A DNA stretch of 64,000 nt from Pseudomonadota bacterium (GTDB lineage: Bacteria; Pseudomonadota; Alphaproteobacteria; Rhizobiales; Hyphomicrobiaceae): contig JAFAFW010000037.1 of the NCBI GenBank assembly GCA_023423275.1, positions 1-64,000 on the forward strand, written 5' to 3'. Positions 1 to 7,502 of this stretch are shown piece by piece; position 1 is the first letter of the stretch; the number at the start of each line of letters is the position of its first letter. Both the position numbers and the translations under genes were made by a program. The notes below the pieces were generated by a model that worked only from the letters and a program-made list of their open reading frames with translations, searched no databases and had not been told where the DNA came from.

Positions 1-702
<702 letters not shown>

Positions 703-723
703 TAACGCATCTGATCCACTAAC

Positions 724-752
724 GAGCTGCGCTGCTGATATCAGCGCAGCTC
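724..752. terminator. Hairpin between convergent thiC and DUF2971 genes
   Basis: A perfect 11-bp stem (GAGCTGCGCTG / CAGCGCAGCTC) with a 7-nt loop lies just after the thiC stop and touches the stop codon of the opposing gene. There is no clear T-tract on either side, so it may be a bidirectional terminator or only an mRNA-end stem. Confidence 0.55.
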
Positions 753-1737
753 ACACAAACGGAGTCTCCGAGCAGAACACCTCAATCTCAATGCCTCGGA
801 TCTCTAAATATCGGCACAGCCTGTCCCTGCGTCCTTGTTTATCAGCATGGGGACCAACTATTACTTTAGCTATTGGCAAAGACCGGCCCTCTAAATCACC
901 AAAAATATTCACGTACGGCACGAAATTATCCTTGAATAAGATAGTCTTTATATTCTTGTATTCATGCGCACCCGCATAATTGGGACCCCTCTCTCTAAGT
1001 TTTTCGGTCATCATTGGATCTCGAGGAGACACGCAAAGCCTGACTTCTTGCTCTTCTTTGAATCCCTGATGTTTAAATCTAGATGCACTCAATACAAACT
1101 CAGAGTAAAAGGATGAGAAAACGGCCTGATCATCGGATACCGCACGAATACTATCGCGCACGACACTACCGAGATTGGGAAACTCGGCCATGAATGCCTC
1201 TTCATCCCCTGCGTACACCACGTCACCTAAAAATCCATAGTCATATGCGTGACTAGCGGCCTCGCGCAGCAAAAGCTCTTCTAATTTTTCGGCATTGAAA
1301 ACAATTGCGTATCCGGACGCTGCACCATATCCGCGCCATTGACTGAGCAGCCCGTTAGATCTCTCATACGGCTCGTTATGATTGCAAAATGACGCAATGT
1401 ACGGCTGGTAAAATTTATGCCTTCCTAGATTGCCAAGCGTTACCGCATAAATTCCATCAACAACTCTTTCGACATCATTCACCACACACGATTCGAATCC
1501 ACCCTGAGAGTTGATCTCAATCAATCCTTCGTTGCTATTGGCCATTTCCATTAGCAATTCTCTGATTGCAGGGCCAGCAAGCTCACGCAGCTTAGGCGCG
1601 ATCGCGTGCAATTCACTAGCATCATTCAAATATTTATAGTGAGTTGCGTGAAGTGACTGCGACTCAAGAATGCCCTTGAGCCCACTGCAAGTAGTGTAGT
1701 GAAAAAGCAGATCGTGTTTCCTAGATACGTGTTCCAT
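751..1737 (-). CDS. DUF2971 domain protein
   Basis: A 328-residue soluble protein with the hallmarks of DUF2971: an N-terminal LLFHYTT segment, LKYLNDASEL-type text (YKYLNDASELH), then LSQWRGYGAASGYAIVF and a C-terminal region with EVRLCV. DUF2971 proteins have no established biochemical role; they are often found in accessory regions near mobile or defence genes. The gene is clearly AT-richer than its neighbours and uses A/T-ending codons freely, unlike thiC upstream or the DUF3829 gene beyond, which suggests horizontal acquisition. It is divergent from the toxin-antitoxin pair across a 66-bp AT-rich spacer and convergent with thiC. The ATG start gives an N-terminus typical of the family. 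Family call is firm, function unknown. Confidence 0.85.
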   Translation of the reverse strand: MEHVSRKHDLLFHYTTCSGLKGILESQSLHATHYKYLNDASELHAIAPKLRELAGPAIRELLMEMANSNEGLIEINSQGGFESCVVNDVERVVDGIYAVTLGNLGRHKFYQPYIASFCNHNEPYERSNGLLSQWRGYGAASGYAIVFNAEKLEELLLREAASHAYDYGFLGDVVYAGDEEAFMAEFPNLGSVVRDSIRAVSDDQAVFSSFYSEFVLSASRFKHQGFKEEQEVRLCVSPRDPMMTEKLRERGPNYAGAHEYKNIKTILFKDNFVPYVNIFGDLEGRSLPIAKVIVGPHADKQGRRDRLCRYLEIRGIEIEVFCSETPFV

Positions 1738-1788
1738 CGAATCCCCCCACCCGTCCCACTTAACACACTAGCTACATCAATAAATCTC

Positions 1789-1798
1789 TAGTATACTA
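1789..1798. promoter_or_regulatory. Palindrome before the toxin-antitoxin start, possible autoregulatory operator
   Basis: TAGTATACTA is a perfect 10-bp palindrome ending 5 bp before the antitoxin ATG, in the AT-rich divergent spacer. Antitoxins of ParE-type modules usually bind a palindrome overlapping their own promoter. Binding here is an inference from position only. Confidence 0.4.
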
Positions 1799-1803
1799 TA
1801 ACC

Positions 1804-2031
1804 ATGATCCAACCGCTCGAAGATGCTCTCGGCAAGGTGCTCCGGCTCTCCAAGGAGAAGCAGGAGATTGCGGCTGAGCTACTCGAACAGCTCGCGCAGG
1901 CTGAAGGCGAGGCCTACATCCTTTCGCCGGATGAGCGCACTGCTGTCAGCGAAGCACTTGCCCGTTCGCAGCGTGGCGAGTTTGCCGAAGACGCGGACGT
2001 GGATGCTCTTTTGCGCAAGCCATGGGCTTGA
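1804..2031 (+). CDS. Antitoxin of a ParE/RelE-type toxin-antitoxin pair
   Basis: A 75-residue acidic, helical protein with the layout of short addiction-module antitoxins: an N-terminal helix (EDALGKVLRLSKEKQEIAAELLEQL) and a C-terminal stretch (LSPDERTAVSEALARSQRGEFA) like the toxin-neutralising tail of proteins placed beside ParE toxins. It overlaps the toxin start by 10 bp, so the two are translationally coupled, as usual for type II modules. The start lies directly after an AT-rich palindromic promoter region with no obvious Shine-Dalgarno sequence, so a very short leader is possible. The pairing with the toxin is the main support; the antitoxin fold was not otherwise identified. Confidence 0.75.
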   Translation: MIQPLEDALGKVLRLSKEKQEIAAELLEQLAQAEGEAYILSPDERTAVSEALARSQRGEFAEDADVDALLRKPWA

Positions 2032-2318
2032 ACATCCGCTTCGACGCGAAGGCGGTTAGCGATCTTGCCAGCATTCGAGATTATCTGATCGAGCGGAGCC
2101 CGCAGGGTGCCGAGCGTGTTCGTATCCACATTCTCGCAGCCATCAATCGACTAGCTGATTATCCCTTCCTCGGGCGAGCAACCGACACCGAAAGCGTTCG
2201 CGTTTTGGTGCTGACGCGGTATCCGTATCTCGTCTTCTATGCGGTAGCCGAGCCGAATGTTGTTATCCTGCACATTCGCCACGCGGCACGTACGCCCCTT
2301 GATCCAATGGATCTGTAG
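2022..2318 (+). CDS. Type II toxin, RelE/ParE family
   Basis: A 98-residue protein with typical ParE features: N-terminal beta strand with basic residues (NIRFDAKAVSDL), the helix LASIRDYLIERSPQGAERV, the core LADYPFLGR, the strand RVLVLTRYPYLVFYAV, and the C-terminal VVILHIRHAART. ParE toxins poison DNA gyrase, and RelE relatives cut mRNA on the ribosome. The pattern YPFLGR...RYPYLVFY...ILHIRHAAR favours the ParE branch. Length is normal and nothing is truncated, so the module looks intact. Confidence 0.88.
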   Translation: MGLNIRFDAKAVSDLASIRDYLIERSPQGAERVRIHILAAINRLADYPFLGRATDTESVRVLVLTRYPYLVFYAVAEPNVVILHIRHAARTPLDPMDL

Positions 2319-2337
2319 CACGCCCTCGACAGTGCCC

Positions 2338-2426
2338 CATTGTGTAAGCCCTCCCCGCTAGCGCCCCACGAAAATCCTCCGTAATGTCCCCGTCTCGCGA
2401 CGCACCGAGGCAGGGCTTACACAATG
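2338..2426 (+). promoter_or_regulatory. Perfect 15-bp inverted repeat, right arm contains the DUF3829 start codon
   Basis: CATTGTGTAAGCCCT (2338-2352) and AGGGCTTACACAATG (2412-2426) are exact reverse complements separated by 59 nt. The right arm includes both the ATG of the next gene and the AGGG that would serve as its ribosome binding site. If both arms are transcribed, the start region would be held in a 15-bp stem. Whether it acts as a translational switch, a protein site or a recombination scar cannot be told from sequence. Confidence 0.6.
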
Positions 2427-3347
2427 AAATACTTCGCTATTTTAACGCTCCTGGGCAGCATTGCGCTAGCTCCGATCTCCGTGTCGCCCGCTGCCGCGCA
2501 GACGCCGTCGCTCACCAAGAAGCTCAATGCGTACGTCGGCTGCATCAACCGGCAGTCGGCGCGCTCCTACGATTCGCGCAGCCGCTATTTCAGTTGGGTC
2601 GGGAAGAAAGGGCCGACCGGCAAGGAGCGGATCATCTACGGCACCTACACCATCTACGACACGTCGGACTGCCGGAAGAACGTCGAGATGGCCAACGAAC
2701 TGGAGCCGCGCAACGCCGAGCTCGAAGCCGCGGCGTCAGCTTATGTGGAAGCGGTGAGCACGCTCGAACCGTTGCTGAAAGAAGCCGACGATTACTACAC
2801 CCAGCAGGACTACAAGGACGACAAGATGGCCAAGGGCAAGGCGCTGCATCCTCGCCTCGTGGCCGCCTGGGATGCGTTCGCGAAGGCCGACAAGGCGTTG
2901 AGCGGCGGCGTCGAGACCATTCGCGACAAGCTCGCGCTCGAAAAGCTCGCCGAGATCGAACAGAAGGAAGGCCGCAAGGCGCGCTATCACATCGAATTGC
3001 TGATGATCCAGGCCAAGAACGTCATGCGCACGATGGATACATCCAAACCGAATGTCAGCGAGATCACGAAGACGCTCAACGAATACGAAAGCACCGTCAA
3101 GGCAACCGAGCAGATCTCCGGCGAGGCCGATCAGAAAATCGGCTCGTTCTTCATCGGCAGCGCCAAGTCGTACCTGACCACCTCGAAGCAGCTGATGCGC
3201 CGCATCCGAGACAAGGTTCCGTACAGCTCAGGCGACAGGATGATGATGAGCGGCGGCGGCGCCTGGATGGTCGAGGGCTCGCCAGCGCGGCTGTTGCGGG
3301 ACTACAATGAACTTGTGCAGGCGTACAATCGTGGTTCTCGCATTTAG
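2424..3347 (+). CDS. Exported DUF3829 (YiiG-family) protein
   Basis: A 307-residue protein with a signal peptide (MKYFAILTLLGSIALAPI, cleavage likely near AAAQT). The mature part is almost wholly helical, rich in Lys/Glu/Ala, with the DUF3829 features: an N-terminal KLNAYVGCINR segment, an aromatic patch around YFSWVG, then helices including KLALEKLAEIEQ and a C-terminal SPARLLRDYNELVQAYN. The family is periplasmic or lipoprotein-like and has no established function. No lipobox cysteine is seen at the cleavage site, so it is probably soluble periplasmic. The start codon sits in a long inverted repeat, which may control translation. A long overlapping alternative frame is a codon-bias shadow. 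Confidence 0.82.
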   Translation: MKYFAILTLLGSIALAPISVSPAAAQTPSLTKKLNAYVGCINRQSARSYDSRSRYFSWVGKKGPTGKERIIYGTYTIYDTSDCRKNVEMANELEPRNAELEAAASAYVEAVSTLEPLLKEADDYYTQQDYKDDKMAKGKALHPRLVAAWDAFAKADKALSGGVETIRDKLALEKLAEIEQKEGRKARYHIELLMIQAKNVMRTMDTSKPNVSEITKTLNEYESTVKATEQISGEADQKIGSFFIGSAKSYLTTSKQLMRRIRDKVPYSSGDRMMMSGGGAWMVEGSPARLLRDYNELVQAYNRGSRI

Positions 3348-3410
3348 TGCGCGATCGTTTGATGGAGGCCCCATCTCCTCACCAATGCCGTCAGCCCGAC
3401 GAAGAGCTTG

Positions 3411-3518
3411 CCCCGGTGCAGACCGGGGTCGGGATCCACGTCAACCGCAGCAAATGCTCCGGTGGTGATAGACTGCCAACGTTGCACATGCTGAAACTTG
3501 CGTAGGCGCCGGCCTACG
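3411..3518. repeat. Intergenic palindromic repeat region (REP-like)
   Basis: Two GC-rich hairpins lie in this spacer: CCCCGGT/ACCGGGG with a 4-nt loop (3411-3428) and CGTAGGC/GCCTACG with a 4-nt loop (3501-3518), the latter followed by CGCCGGCATGAC. Text of this kind, palindromic GGCCTACGCC next to CATGAC, recurs between genes of many Hyphomicrobiales genomes. It is probably a dispersed intergenic repeat rather than a gene. Confidence 0.5.
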
Positions 3519-3561
3519 CCGGCATGACGGTGGGGACGTTCTTGGTTCTAGGCATCACACA

Positions 3562-4179
3562 ATGACCAATCCAGAGGAATACAAGCGCTGGCAAGAGCGG
3601 TTCTCCACGCCGGACTACGCCTTCGGCAAGGAGCCCAACGAATTTCTCGTCCGCTGCCAGCTGCTGTTGCCCAAATCGGGCAAGGCGCTGGCCGTCGCGG
3701 ATGGCGAGGGTCGCAATGGCGTGTGGCTCGCACAGCAGGGGCTCGACGTGCTGTCGCTGGACTTCTCACCGGCCGCGCAGGCGAAGGCCCGCACACTGGC
3801 CGCCGAGAGCAAGGTCACCGTCACTTTCGTTGAAGCTGACGTTCACGCCTGGCCCTACCCCGACGCGGCCTTCGATGTCGTGGCTGAGATCTTCACCCAG
3901 TTCAGCCCGCCGGCCGATCGGGCACGGAAATGGGCTGGCATGCGGCGCGCATTGAAGCCCGGAGGACTGCTGATCGTCCAGGGTTACACCCCCAAGCAGC
4001 TCGACTATGGCACCGGCGGCCCGAAGCAGGTCGATCAACTCTACACGCGCGAGATGCTTGAAAGCGCCTTTGGCGACTTCGATAATGTCGCGATCGTCGA
4101 GGAAGAACTGGAACTCCATGAAGGCGCATCACATTCAGGTATGTCGGCAGTCATCGGACTGACGGCACGCAAGCCCTAA
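3562..4179 (+). CDS. Class I SAM-dependent methyltransferase
   Basis: A 205-residue soluble methyltransferase of the TehB-like/Methyltransf_25 kind. Visible motifs are motif I LAVADGEGRNGVWLA (about residues 45-60; SAM-binding loop), an acidic strand end LSLDFS, motif VTFVEADVH, and the post-motif LKPGGLLIVQGYTPKQ. The C-terminal DQLYTREMLESAFGDF matches relatives annotated as SAM methyltransferases of unknown substrate. It is followed after 13 bp by a small coiled-coil gene on the same strand, so they may be co-transcribed. No substrate can be inferred from context. Confidence 0.88.
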   Translation: MTNPEEYKRWQERFSTPDYAFGKEPNEFLVRCQLLLPKSGKALAVADGEGRNGVWLAQQGLDVLSLDFSPAAQAKARTLAAESKVTVTFVEADVHAWPYPDAAFDVVAEIFTQFSPPADRARKWAGMRRALKPGGLLIVQGYTPKQLDYGTGGPKQVDQLYTREMLESAFGDFDNVAIVEEELELHEGASHSGMSAVIGLTARKP

Positions 4180-4192
4180 GGACAGCCTTTCC

Positions 4193-4396
4193 ATGAGCAC
4201 AGACAAAGACCAGGAACTTTCTGAGATCGAGGATCGGATTGCCATCGTCCGCGACAACCTCCGACAGTTGACGGAGCAGGCTGCGGCTTTTTCCGGCGCT
4301 GCCAGTGAGGATTTGGCAGCCGAACGTATCGCCGATCAGGAAGCAGAGTTGCAGCGCCTCCTCGCAGAGCGCGATGCGCTGACGAAGAAAGGCTAG
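4193..4396 (+). CDS. Small coiled-coil protein
   Basis: A 67-residue protein, highly charged, with heptad-like pattern over most of its length (LSEIEDRIAIVRDNLRQL; DQEAELQRLLAERDAL). No signal peptide or membrane segment. Short proteins with this text are common and conserved in Hyphomicrobiales, but I know of no function. It starts 13 bp after the methyltransferase stop, consistent with co-transcription. Confidence 0.7.
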   Translation: MSTDKDQELSEIEDRIAIVRDNLRQLTEQAAAFSGAASEDLAAERIADQEAELQRLLAERDALTKKG

Positions 4397-4516
4397 AAAA
4401 GCGGATGGCTTGACACGGTCGCCGTCTCTCTGTCGCAGGCCCCGCAATGCAGAAATGCAAATGCCGGGGCAACCCCCGGCATCGCAACTTGGCTATCACG
4501 GATGGCCGCAGCCAAT

Positions 4517-4954
4517 CTAGCGCAGCGTGATGGCCAACCCGCTCAAGTCGACGTTGGCAAGCAATCCCACCTGCCGACCAGTCAGTTCCAGAACCGCACC
4601 CTTCTGGTTGGTCAGAACGATCGCGCGCGCGCCGCGACCCACTGCAAGGCCTGCTCCTGCCGCGCCATAGACGCCGGCCACATCAGACGGCCTGCCAATG
4701 TGCCTGACGCGACCGTGCAGCTCTGTCCTCGATCCGCCGAACACCAGCCCGTAGTCGATACCGCCAACCGAGAGCGGGTACGTTCTGCCGCGGAACGTCA
4801 GGGTTCCGCTGCCGCCCGAACCGCCGATGATCCATCCGCCCTTGTAGACGGTCAGCCGCACATATCCGCTGTCGGCGTGCGCCGTTGACAATCCGGCGGT
4901 CATAAGTGCGATCAAAGCGACGATTGCGGAGCGCATGAACGTTGGCAATGACAT
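4517..4954 (-). CDS. Exported glycine-rich protein of unknown function
   Basis: A 145-residue protein with a signal peptide (RSAIVALIALMTAGLSTAHA). The mature domain is Gly-rich and beta-strand-like: GGSGGSGTLTFRGRTYPLSVGGIDYG, then VAGVYGAAGAGLAVGRGARAIVLTN and a C-terminal VDLSGLAI. The alternation of GxG turns and short strands suggests a compact periplasmic beta fold, perhaps envelope-associated. No cysteine in the mature part and no catalytic motif. It is divergent from the membrane protein gene that follows. Confidence 0.72.
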   Translation of the reverse strand: MSLPTFMRSAIVALIALMTAGLSTAHADSGYVRLTVYKGGWIIGGSGGSGTLTFRGRTYPLSVGGIDYGLVFGGSRTELHGRVRHIGRPSDVAGVYGAAGAGLAVGRGARAIVLTNQKGAVLELTGRQVGLLANVDLSGLAITLR

Positions 4955-5091
4955 GTGAAGCCTCCCATGTTCCGTGCAGATGGACGATCCCTGTTCCCAG
5001 AGTCTCTATCGATTCGAGCAAAATTTGGAACCGATGTGCTATTCACGCTGGCGGGGTGCACATTAGGGCCGCACCGTGTGGGGGAAGTCAC

Positions 5092-5514
5092 ATGAGGCTG
5101 AGAGCCTATCAGGCCGGCGAACTCTTCGGCATTTCTCTGTTGCTCGCCTCGACCGCCATGCAGTTGTTCTATCTCGAGCCGCTGAAGCGCGATATCGAAT
5201 GGCGTCTGGCGTCGTTCAGCATTCAGCAGTCGGCGCAGGTTCAGTTGAAGACCACCTATGACAACCAGCTTTCGCTCCTGAAGCTGATGAATGCGCCCGC
5301 CGATGAGGTGAAGGCCACCGAAGCCCGGCGCGATGAGATTCTCAAACAGTACAAGGCTTCAGATGCTGACATCGCCGATTTCCTGTTGGCGAAGCAGGAT
5401 GTGGAGGGATACCTCGAGCTTATTCTCATCTCGTTGTTCGCGGTCGGCAGTTTCCTGACGGGATTGGGGCGCTACATCGAGATGCGAACAGCGACCCAGT
5501 TGCAGAAGGGCTGA
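5092..5514 (+). CDS. Small membrane protein with two predicted membrane segments
   Basis: A 140-residue protein with one hydrophobic segment near the N-terminus (LFGISLLLASTAMQLFYL) and one near the C-terminus (LELILISLFAVGSFLTGLG), separated by an about 80-residue charged helical region. I chose the internal ATG because the open frame upstream of it reads as non-coding and overlaps the divergent promoter region, while GGGGGAAG lies just before this ATG. No family recognised. Confidence 0.65.
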   Translation: MRLRAYQAGELFGISLLLASTAMQLFYLEPLKRDIEWRLASFSIQQSAQVQLKTTYDNQLSLLKLMNAPADEVKATEARRDEILKQYKASDADIADFLLAKQDVEGYLELILISLFAVGSFLTGLGRYIEMRTATQLQKG

Positions 5515-5545
5515 CGATCCGCAATCCGATAGTAGGCATTCCCTT

Positions 5546-5755
5546 TCAAAAGCGCGTCACCTTGTAAACTGCGCCATGTGCATCATACGTGGTCCATTCT
5601 CCGACGCGCTTGCCCTTATCGAAGTTGCCTGAGCGCATCCGTGTCCCATCCTTGCGGAACCACTCCCAGTAGCCGTCAAGCTCTCCATCCTGCAGCCACC
5701 CCTTGGCCCGCAGGCTGCCGTCTTTGTGGTAATGTGTTTCGGGGTTCCGGGGCAT
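5546..5755 (-). CDS. MORN-repeat protein, YwqK-like
   Basis: A 69-residue protein made of about three MORN-type units: HYHKDGSLRAKGWLQDGELD, then GYWEWFRKDGTRMRSGNFDKG and VGEWTTYDAHGAV. It resembles the C-terminal unit of YwqK-family proteins, which are annotated as antitoxins in Bacillus but are widespread with unclear role. No toxin partner is visible next to it. The ribosome binding site is poor (AAGG very close to the ATG), so the start or expression is uncertain. Confidence 0.55.
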   Translation of the reverse strand: MPRNPETHYHKDGSLRAKGWLQDGELDGYWEWFRKDGTRMRSGNFDKGKRVGEWTTYDAHGAVYKVTRF

Positions 5756-5812
5756 CGCCTTCGCCGCTGATGGGAATGGTCGCTCCGAGCGTCGGTCAAA
5801 CAGAGGGCGATC

Positions 5813-7435
5813 TCAAGGCCTGAGTATCAGGTCGGATGCCTTCTCACCCACCATGATCGCCGGCGCGTTGGTGTTTCCCGAGGGGATCGTCGGGAAGATC
5901 GACGCATCCGCGACACGCAGCCCCTCAACCCCATGCACGTTGAGGCGCGGGCTGACGACCGAGAACGCTGGATCCGGGCCCATCCGGCAAGTCCCGCAGG
6001 GATGGAATACCGAATAGGCGCGCTGCCTGATATCGGCCAGGAGTTCGTCGTTGGATTGGCACGTCACGCCGGGGTTCAGCTCCTCGACGATCAGAGAAGC
6101 GAATGTCGGCGTCTCAGCCAGCCGACGCAGGAATTTCGCGCCTGCCATCATGTCTCGCACATCCTCGGGCGTAGACAGATATCCGGGGACGATCGCCGGC
6201 GCGACCGCGGGGTCGCTCGAACGGATTGCAATTTCGCCACGGCTCGTCGGCCGGCACGGCGAGATGCTCGTATTGAACCCTGGAAACGCATCCGGTTTCA
6301 TCAGCGCACGCACGCCGGGTGTCGCACGCTCATAGCTCAGCGGCGAGAAATAAAGCTGAATATCCGGCCGCAAGACATCCAGCCGGCTGCGGTGGAAACC
6401 GCCTCCCTGATTGACGCTCAGCGACAACGGACCTCGGCGGTGCAGCACGTATTCGGTGCCAATGCGCAAACGCGAGATCAACGGCAACAGCACATCGTTG
6501 AGACTTGGCTGGCGCGAACGATAGACGTGATCATAACATAGATGATCCTGGAAGTTCCGGCCGACCTGCGGTGATGCCGTGACCACCTCGATGCCGTGCT
6601 GCGCGAGAAGCGCTGGAGGTCCGATCCCTGACAGTTGCAGCAGTTGCGGCGAATTGAATGCGCCTGCTGCAATGATCACATCCGCATCTGCGCGGCACGG
6701 CACGATCCGCCCGTGCTGCCGGTATTCAACACCCACGGCACGGCGTCCCTCGAACAGGATACGGGTCGCCAGCGCCCGTGTTTCCAGACGAACCCGCCCG
6801 GTTTTCATCGCTGGACGCAGATACGCGCGCGCTGCCGATTCCCGAAAGCCGTTGCGGGTGTTGATCTGATAGATGCCGACGCCTTCGCACGTCGCACCAT
6901 TCAAATCCGCATTGAATGGAAGCCCCGCCTCGATGCCCGCCTTGACGAAGAGCTTCGTCAGCGGATGAACATCGGCCGCGATGTCAGTCACGTGCAGCGG
7001 CCCGCCCGCACCGTGCCACTGGGAGCCGCCGAGCGCATGATCCTCCATGCGGCGGTAGATCGGCAGGATATCGGCCCAACTCCAGCCAGCATTGCCGAGC
7101 TCCGCCCAACCGTCATAATCCTCCGGCTGACCGCGCACGTACACCATCGCGTTGATCGAGCTCGACCCGCCGACGACCTTGCCACGCGGCTGATAGATCG
7201 AGCGACCGTCGAGCTGCGCGACGGGCTCGGTGCGGTACATCCAATTGACGCGCGGATTGTAGAAACTCATGCCGTAACCGATCGGCATGGTGATCCACGG
7301 ACTTCGGTCCGACGGGCCGGCTTCCAGCACGAGCAGCCGCCGCCCCGCGGCGGCCAGACGCGCGGCCAGTACGCACCCGGCCGAGCCAGCGCCGATGATT
7401 ATATGATCGTAGGTGTCCACCGCTTCCGCCTTCAC
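5813..7435 (-). CDS. GMC-family FAD oxidoreductase (choline/alcohol dehydrogenase-like)
   Basis: A 540-residue flavoprotein of the glucose-methanol-choline family. The N-terminal dinucleotide fold is HIIIGAGSAGCVLAARLA; GMC signature 1 is GGSSSINAMVYVRG and signature 2 is AGAFNSPQLLQLSGIG. The C-terminal catalytic pair is the His of HPCGTCRMG and the Asn of PSGNTNAPAI. It would oxidise a primary alcohol or amino-alcohol to the aldehyde, with electrons passed to a quinone or cytochrome. It starts with GTG. A shared direct-repeat site lies 36 bp upstream, the same as before the neighbouring catabolic operon, so it very likely belongs to the MocR regulon. True choline dehydrogenase is possible, but no betaine aldehyde pathway neighbours confirm it. 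Confidence 0.88.
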   Translation of the reverse strand: MKAEAVDTYDHIIIGAGSAGCVLAARLAAAGRRLLVLEAGPSDRSPWITMPIGYGMSFYNPRVNWMYRTEPVAQLDGRSIYQPRGKVVGGSSSINAMVYVRGQPEDYDGWAELGNAGWSWADILPIYRRMEDHALGGSQWHGAGGPLHVTDIAADVHPLTKLFVKAGIEAGLPFNADLNGATCEGVGIYQINTRNGFRESAARAYLRPAMKTGRVRLETRALATRILFEGRRAVGVEYRQHGRIVPCRADADVIIAAGAFNSPQLLQLSGIGPPALLAQHGIEVVTASPQVGRNFQDHLCYDHVYRSRQPSLNDVLLPLISRLRIGTEYVLHRRGPLSLSVNQGGGFHRSRLDVLRPDIQLYFSPLSYERATPGVRALMKPDAFPGFNTSISPCRPTSRGEIAIRSSDPAVAPAIVPGYLSTPEDVRDMMAGAKFLRRLAETPTFASLIVEELNPGVTCQSNDELLADIRQRAYSVFHPCGTCRMGPDPAFSVVSPRLNVHGVEGLRVADASIFPTIPSGNTNAPAIMVGEKASDLILRP

Positions 7436-7470
7436 GGGGCGACATTAGAGAAAAGCGAGCCTGACGCTCA

Positions 7471-7500
7471 GATCCATTCTGATCGGAAGACGGGTCCAAT
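7471..7500 (-). promoter_or_regulatory. Putative MocR operator in front of the GMC gene
   Basis: Read on the minus strand: ATTGGACC, 14 nt, AATGGATC, preceded at the second half by CAG. Half-sites start 22 bp apart, two helical turns, as expected for a dimeric MocR/GabR-type regulator that binds direct repeats. The same arrangement occurs at 9044 and 13092. Confidence 0.7.
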
Positions 7501-7502
7501 CG

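Noticed and set aside
1485..1505. GATTCGAATCC resembling a tRNA T-loop
   Set aside because: It lies inside the DUF2971 coding frame and no cloverleaf surrounds it.
2384..3310. A 308-residue frame overlapping the DUF3829 gene in another phase
   Set aside because: Arg/Gln-rich, no signal peptide, no family match; the DUF3829 frame has a signal peptide and family text.
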